The notes under the pieces were generated by a model. The model was given only the letters and a program-made list of their open reading frames with translations. It searched no databases and was not told where the DNA came from. This document shows, one piece after another, positions 62,024 to 64,000 of a stretch of DNA of 64,000 nucleotides. Origin of the DNA: Pleurocapsa sp. PCC 7319. Lineage in GTDB: Bacteria; Cyanobacteriota; Cyanobacteriia; Cyanobacteriales; Xenococcaceae. Both the position numbers and the translations under genes were made by a program. Location: NCBI RefSeq assembly GCF_000332195.1, contig NZ_KB235922.1:4189322-4253321 (forward strand). The letters run 5' to 3'. How positions within the stretch are numbered: position 1 is the stretch's first letter; each line of letters begins with the position of its first letter.

Positions 62024-62764
62024 TCAGCTATTTCTATTAGAGACAACCTTGGCAGGAACGCCAACAGCAATAGAGTAAGGAGGTATATCCTTTGTTACCA
62101 CTGCTCCTGCACCAATCACACTTCCTTTGGCGATTGTAACTCCATCTACTACTCTGACTCCACTACCTAGCCAGCAATCGTCCTCAATGGTAATGCCTTT
62201 AAAATTAACTCCTTGTTCTCTAATTTTTTTAGTGGTGTCTCCAATGTTATAGTTATGAGCGCAGATAGACGTATGAGAAGCAATTCGGCAATCTTGACCT
62301 ATTTTTATTTTGCCGTGACAAACTAGGCTCGTATAAGGTCCGATGTAGGTGTGTTCTCCAATTTCTACTTGACCCCCATCGTGAGTTCTGATTATGATAC
62401 CGCTGTCTAGACAAACTAAATTATCTAATTTAATCTTATTTCCCTGACCGGTAGAATTAATTTGCACATCTCGGAACAAACATACGCGATCGCCAATTTC
62501 GACTGTATTGCCATGATCGATATCTATTTCAACACCCTTATTAAAGACAGTCCCAAATCCGATTTCAATATATTGAGGATTTTTCAACCTAACATCTGGA
62601 TAGATCCTGACAGAGCGTCCCATTTTGCGGAAGATAATCGGATAAAAGAGATATCGTAGTCCCAGCCCTGGTAGCAGAGGTATCCATCCTAATAATGCAG
62701 TCAATATCGTATTCTTCCACTGCAACCACCTCAAAACAAATTTATTTTGCTTATGAATATTCAT
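62024..62764 (-). CDS. Hexapeptide-repeat (left-handed beta-helix) acyltransferase
   Basis: 246 residues. Repeats of [LIV]-G-x4 type run from about residue 70 to 225 ([71 protein letters not shown]). They end in the typical [43 protein letters not shown]. It resembles WbbJ/Maa O-acetyltransferases acting on sugars or envelope polysaccharides. It is convergent with the glycosyltransferase, so a shared surface-polysaccharide role is possible but not shown. Its TGA stop directly abuts MITE copy 2. Confidence 0.88.
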   Translation of the reverse strand: MNIHKQNKFVLRWLQWKNTILTALLGWIPLLPGLGLRYLFYPIIFRKMGRSVRIYPDVRLKNPQYIEIGFGTVFNKGVEIDIDHGNTVEIGDRVCLFRDVQINSTGQGNKIKLDNLVCLDSGIIIRTHDGGQVEIGEHTYIGPYTSLVCHGKIKIGQDCRIASHTSICAHNYNIGDTTKKIREQGVNFKGITIEDDCWLGSGVRVVDGVTIAKGSVIGAGAVVTKDIPPYSIAVGVPAKVVSNRNS

Positions 62765-62822
62765 CGGTCAAGATATTTCATATCTACATGAAGTTGTGGA
62801 CTTGGCAAAATAATCATAACCC

Positions 62823-62955
62823 AACGTGAGTTCGGAATTCGGAGTTAGAAGTTAGGAGTTATGTTGTTCTTAACGAAACAATCAGGACTTTAGAGATTTA
62901 GAAATTAGAAAGTTGCGAAATATTTAAGTTTTTTCCACCTCGTCGAACTCACGTT
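62823..62955. repeat. Foldback element with 12-bp inverted repeats
   Basis: Arms AACGTGAGTTCG (62823-62834) and CGAACTCACGTT (62944-62955) are perfect. The inside has a heptamer array (TTCGGAA, TTCGGAG, TTAGAAG, TTAGGAG at 62831-62858) like that in the rRNA spacer. No protein is encoded. Confidence 0.7.
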
Positions 62956-63027
62956 AACCCAAGTTATTACAAGAAACAGATTATATTAAACGCTTTATTT
63001 TGCCATATGTAGATCGAGATCAAGATA

Positions 63028-63208
63028 TATAGCATTACGCTTTAAGCTTAGGACATAACATATTGGTTCAAAGGGAACAGCGCGAAGTTGCGGTGGCGGG
63101 GGAACCCCGCTTGTCCCAAAGGGATACCGCAAGCATAAGCAAACTTCGTAAGAAGGGAACAGGGAACAGGGAGCAGAAAATGTCCTAATGTTTTCTGGTA
63201 GTGCTATA
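63028..63208. repeat. MITE-like element, copy 3 (181 bp)
   Basis: Termini at 63028-63055 and 63181-63208 (inverted) fit TATAGC-N2-TAC-N9-TTAGGACA. The interior differs from copy 2: a GC-rich palindromic stretch (GGCGGGGGAACCCCGC) and AGGGAAC-type heptamers (63154-63174). It is noncoding. Confidence 0.8.
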
Positions 63209-63282
63209 CTTGCCCAACGCGAGTTATAGGTTATAGGTTATCGAATTGACGTTGCCCAGATCAACTCTGCTTTTTCAAAATA

Positions 63283-64000
63283 TTAACTGAGACATTGGTT
63301 AATCAATTCTTTAACATCACTCACGGGAAAAATCGCTGTTGCTAATTGACGACTAACATTTGCAACCGTTAAGTCATCCAGAAATTTGGTATCGTCATGT
63401 TTCAGCATCAAAGAAGGTAATAAAATTCCATCACCTAAATTTTTGCCTGATAAACCTGTCAGTAAATCCTGTCCTGTGAGTAAGCCAGTGACTGTGATTT
63501 CTTGTCCCCAATACTGACTGTTTAAAGCAACTAAATTAATTTCTAATCCTGCAACTGCATTTAGTTGTTTCACTAAAGGCTGAAAAGCTTGTTCTACGGC
63601 ATTTCCCACTACCCAGGTGAAACGACGAGGCTGATCGATAGCTTGAGGTAACATTTCCTTAGCTGTTGACTGAAATTGCTTGATAAATAGGCGAATTGAG
63701 CCGACACCATTACCAATTTGAGGATAGTCTTCGTAATGAGATTCTGGGGGAATGTCTTTTCTGGCAATTAGAAACCATTCATCGGCTAACCAAGCAAAAT
63801 TACTACCAAACTGCTGTTTAAACTTGGTTTGTAACTCCTGTACCTGGTCAATTACTTCAATTGCTTTTTCTTGGCTAACAGGAATTAATTCGTCTTCGGT
63901 GGGGCGAAACTTGGTTAGACCGACAGGAACAACTGCTGCAGAGGCTACAGCAGGAATATCTCCTTGATGAAATGAAGCTAAGTCTAAAAGGGTTCGTTCT
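63283..64000 (-). CDS. DUF512 / TIGR03279-type putative Fe-S (radical SAM-like) protein, C-terminal part
   Basis: The frame is open through the right window edge, so the ATG at 63654 is not the start. About 238 residues are visible. They include HQGDIPAVASAAVVPVGLTKFRP and TEDELIPVSQEKAIEVIDQVQ, the DUF512 core, and at the C-terminus TGLLTGQDLLTGLSGKNLGDGILLPSLMLKHDDTKFLDDLTV. The family is widespread in cyanobacteria (and Clostridia), with a PDZ-like and radical SAM-like N-terminal part that lies outside the window. Function is not established. Confidence 0.8.
   Translation of the reverse strand, partial: ERTLLDLASFHQGDIPAVASAAVVPVGLTKFRPTEDELIPVSQEKAIEVIDQVQELQTKFKQQFGSNFAWLADEWFLIARKDIPPESHYEDYPQIGNGVGSIRLFIKQFQSTAKEMLPQAIDQPRRFTWVVGNAVEQAFQPLVKQLNAVAGLEINLVALNSQYWGQEITVTGLLTGQDLLTGLSGKNLGDGILLPSLMLKHDDTKFLDDLTVANVSRQLATAIFPVSDVKELINQCLS

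Larger units (their letters stand above)
62765..63282. other. Repeat-rich intergenic region
   Basis: 518 bases without genes, almost entirely made of repeats: the foldback element at 62823-62955 and the MITE-like copy 3 at 63028-63208. Some related motifs recur (CCAACGYGAGTT at 62821 and 63214). Confidence 0.7.

Noticed and set aside
61882-63208. Possible CRISPR array from the dense repeats
   Set aside because: Units are 7 bases and contiguous, without unique spacers, and no cas genes are present.

Overview
The window is a cyanobacterial chromosome segment. Direct indicators are a rubA-ycf48-psbEFLJ photosystem II cluster, Psb27, a CRR6-type NDH-1 maturation factor, a fibrillin, a LabA-like NYN protein, ferredoxin-type sulfite reductase, System II cytochrome c biogenesis (CcdA + CcsB), and many HIP1 octamers (GCGATCGC). 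Base composition is AT-rich, intergenic regions are long, and they carry heptamer arrays and foldback repeats. This fits a filamentous or baeocystous/coccoid cyanobacterium with a moderately large genome. I cannot name the genus from the sequence alone.

Layout. 1-4.7 kb: sir (ferredoxin-sulfite reductase with a ribbon-helix-helix-like tail), a Fur-family regulator, CRR6 and a GNAT. 4.8-7.2 kb: psbJ, psbL, psbF, psbE, ycf48 and rubA on the minus strand, where psbL, psbF and psbJ are very short genes. 7.4-9.9 kb: murA (no canonical start codon; probable ATT start), tRNA-Leu and a SpoU methyltransferase. 10-13.9 kb: DUF302, lpxB, DUF697-SHOCT, psb27 and an orphan pstB. 14.2-19.3 kb: an MBL-fold protein, AI-2E-type permease, cysteine synthase, fibrillin and an MFS transporter. 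19.4-21.6 kb: rtcB interrupted by an HNH intein. 21.9-23.7 kb: an IS110-family element inserted inside a small inverted-repeat element. 23.8-31.5 kb: birA, ligA, a nitroreductase, a LuxR-type response regulator, tRNA-Thr, purB and an unusual ArsR-HTH/ClpN fusion. 31.6-39.9 kb: putA, a GH100 invertase, labA-like, leuA and nadC. 40.2-45.4 kb: a complete rrn operon (16S, tRNA-Ile, tRNA-Ala, 23S, 5S). 45.7-51.3 kb: an OmpR regulator, a hypothetical gene, a tauE gene split by an ISAs1-family element, ccdA and ccsB. 51.4-64 kb: an ABC exporter, LMW-PTP, SGNH hydrolase, a DHH-CBS-CCA enzyme, dxs, a glycosyltransferase, a hexapeptide acyltransferase, repeat elements, and the 3' part of a DUF512 (TIGR03279-type) protein.

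Themes. Photosystem II assembly is concentrated in 4.8-13 kb: rubredoxin RubA, Ycf48, cytochrome b559 and Psb27. Sulfur assimilation appears as sir, cysteine synthase and the broken tauE. Central metabolism (purB, leuA, nadC, putA, dxs, birA) is scattered as single genes rather than operons, as is usual in cyanobacteria. The accessory layer is the most interesting part: two insertion sequences with readable insertion sites, a family of three small elements sharing a bipartite 28-bp terminal inverted repeat, a second foldback element, at least nine tandem heptamer arrays (one inside the rRNA spacer), an intein, and a regulator whose promoter, operator and start codon overlap.
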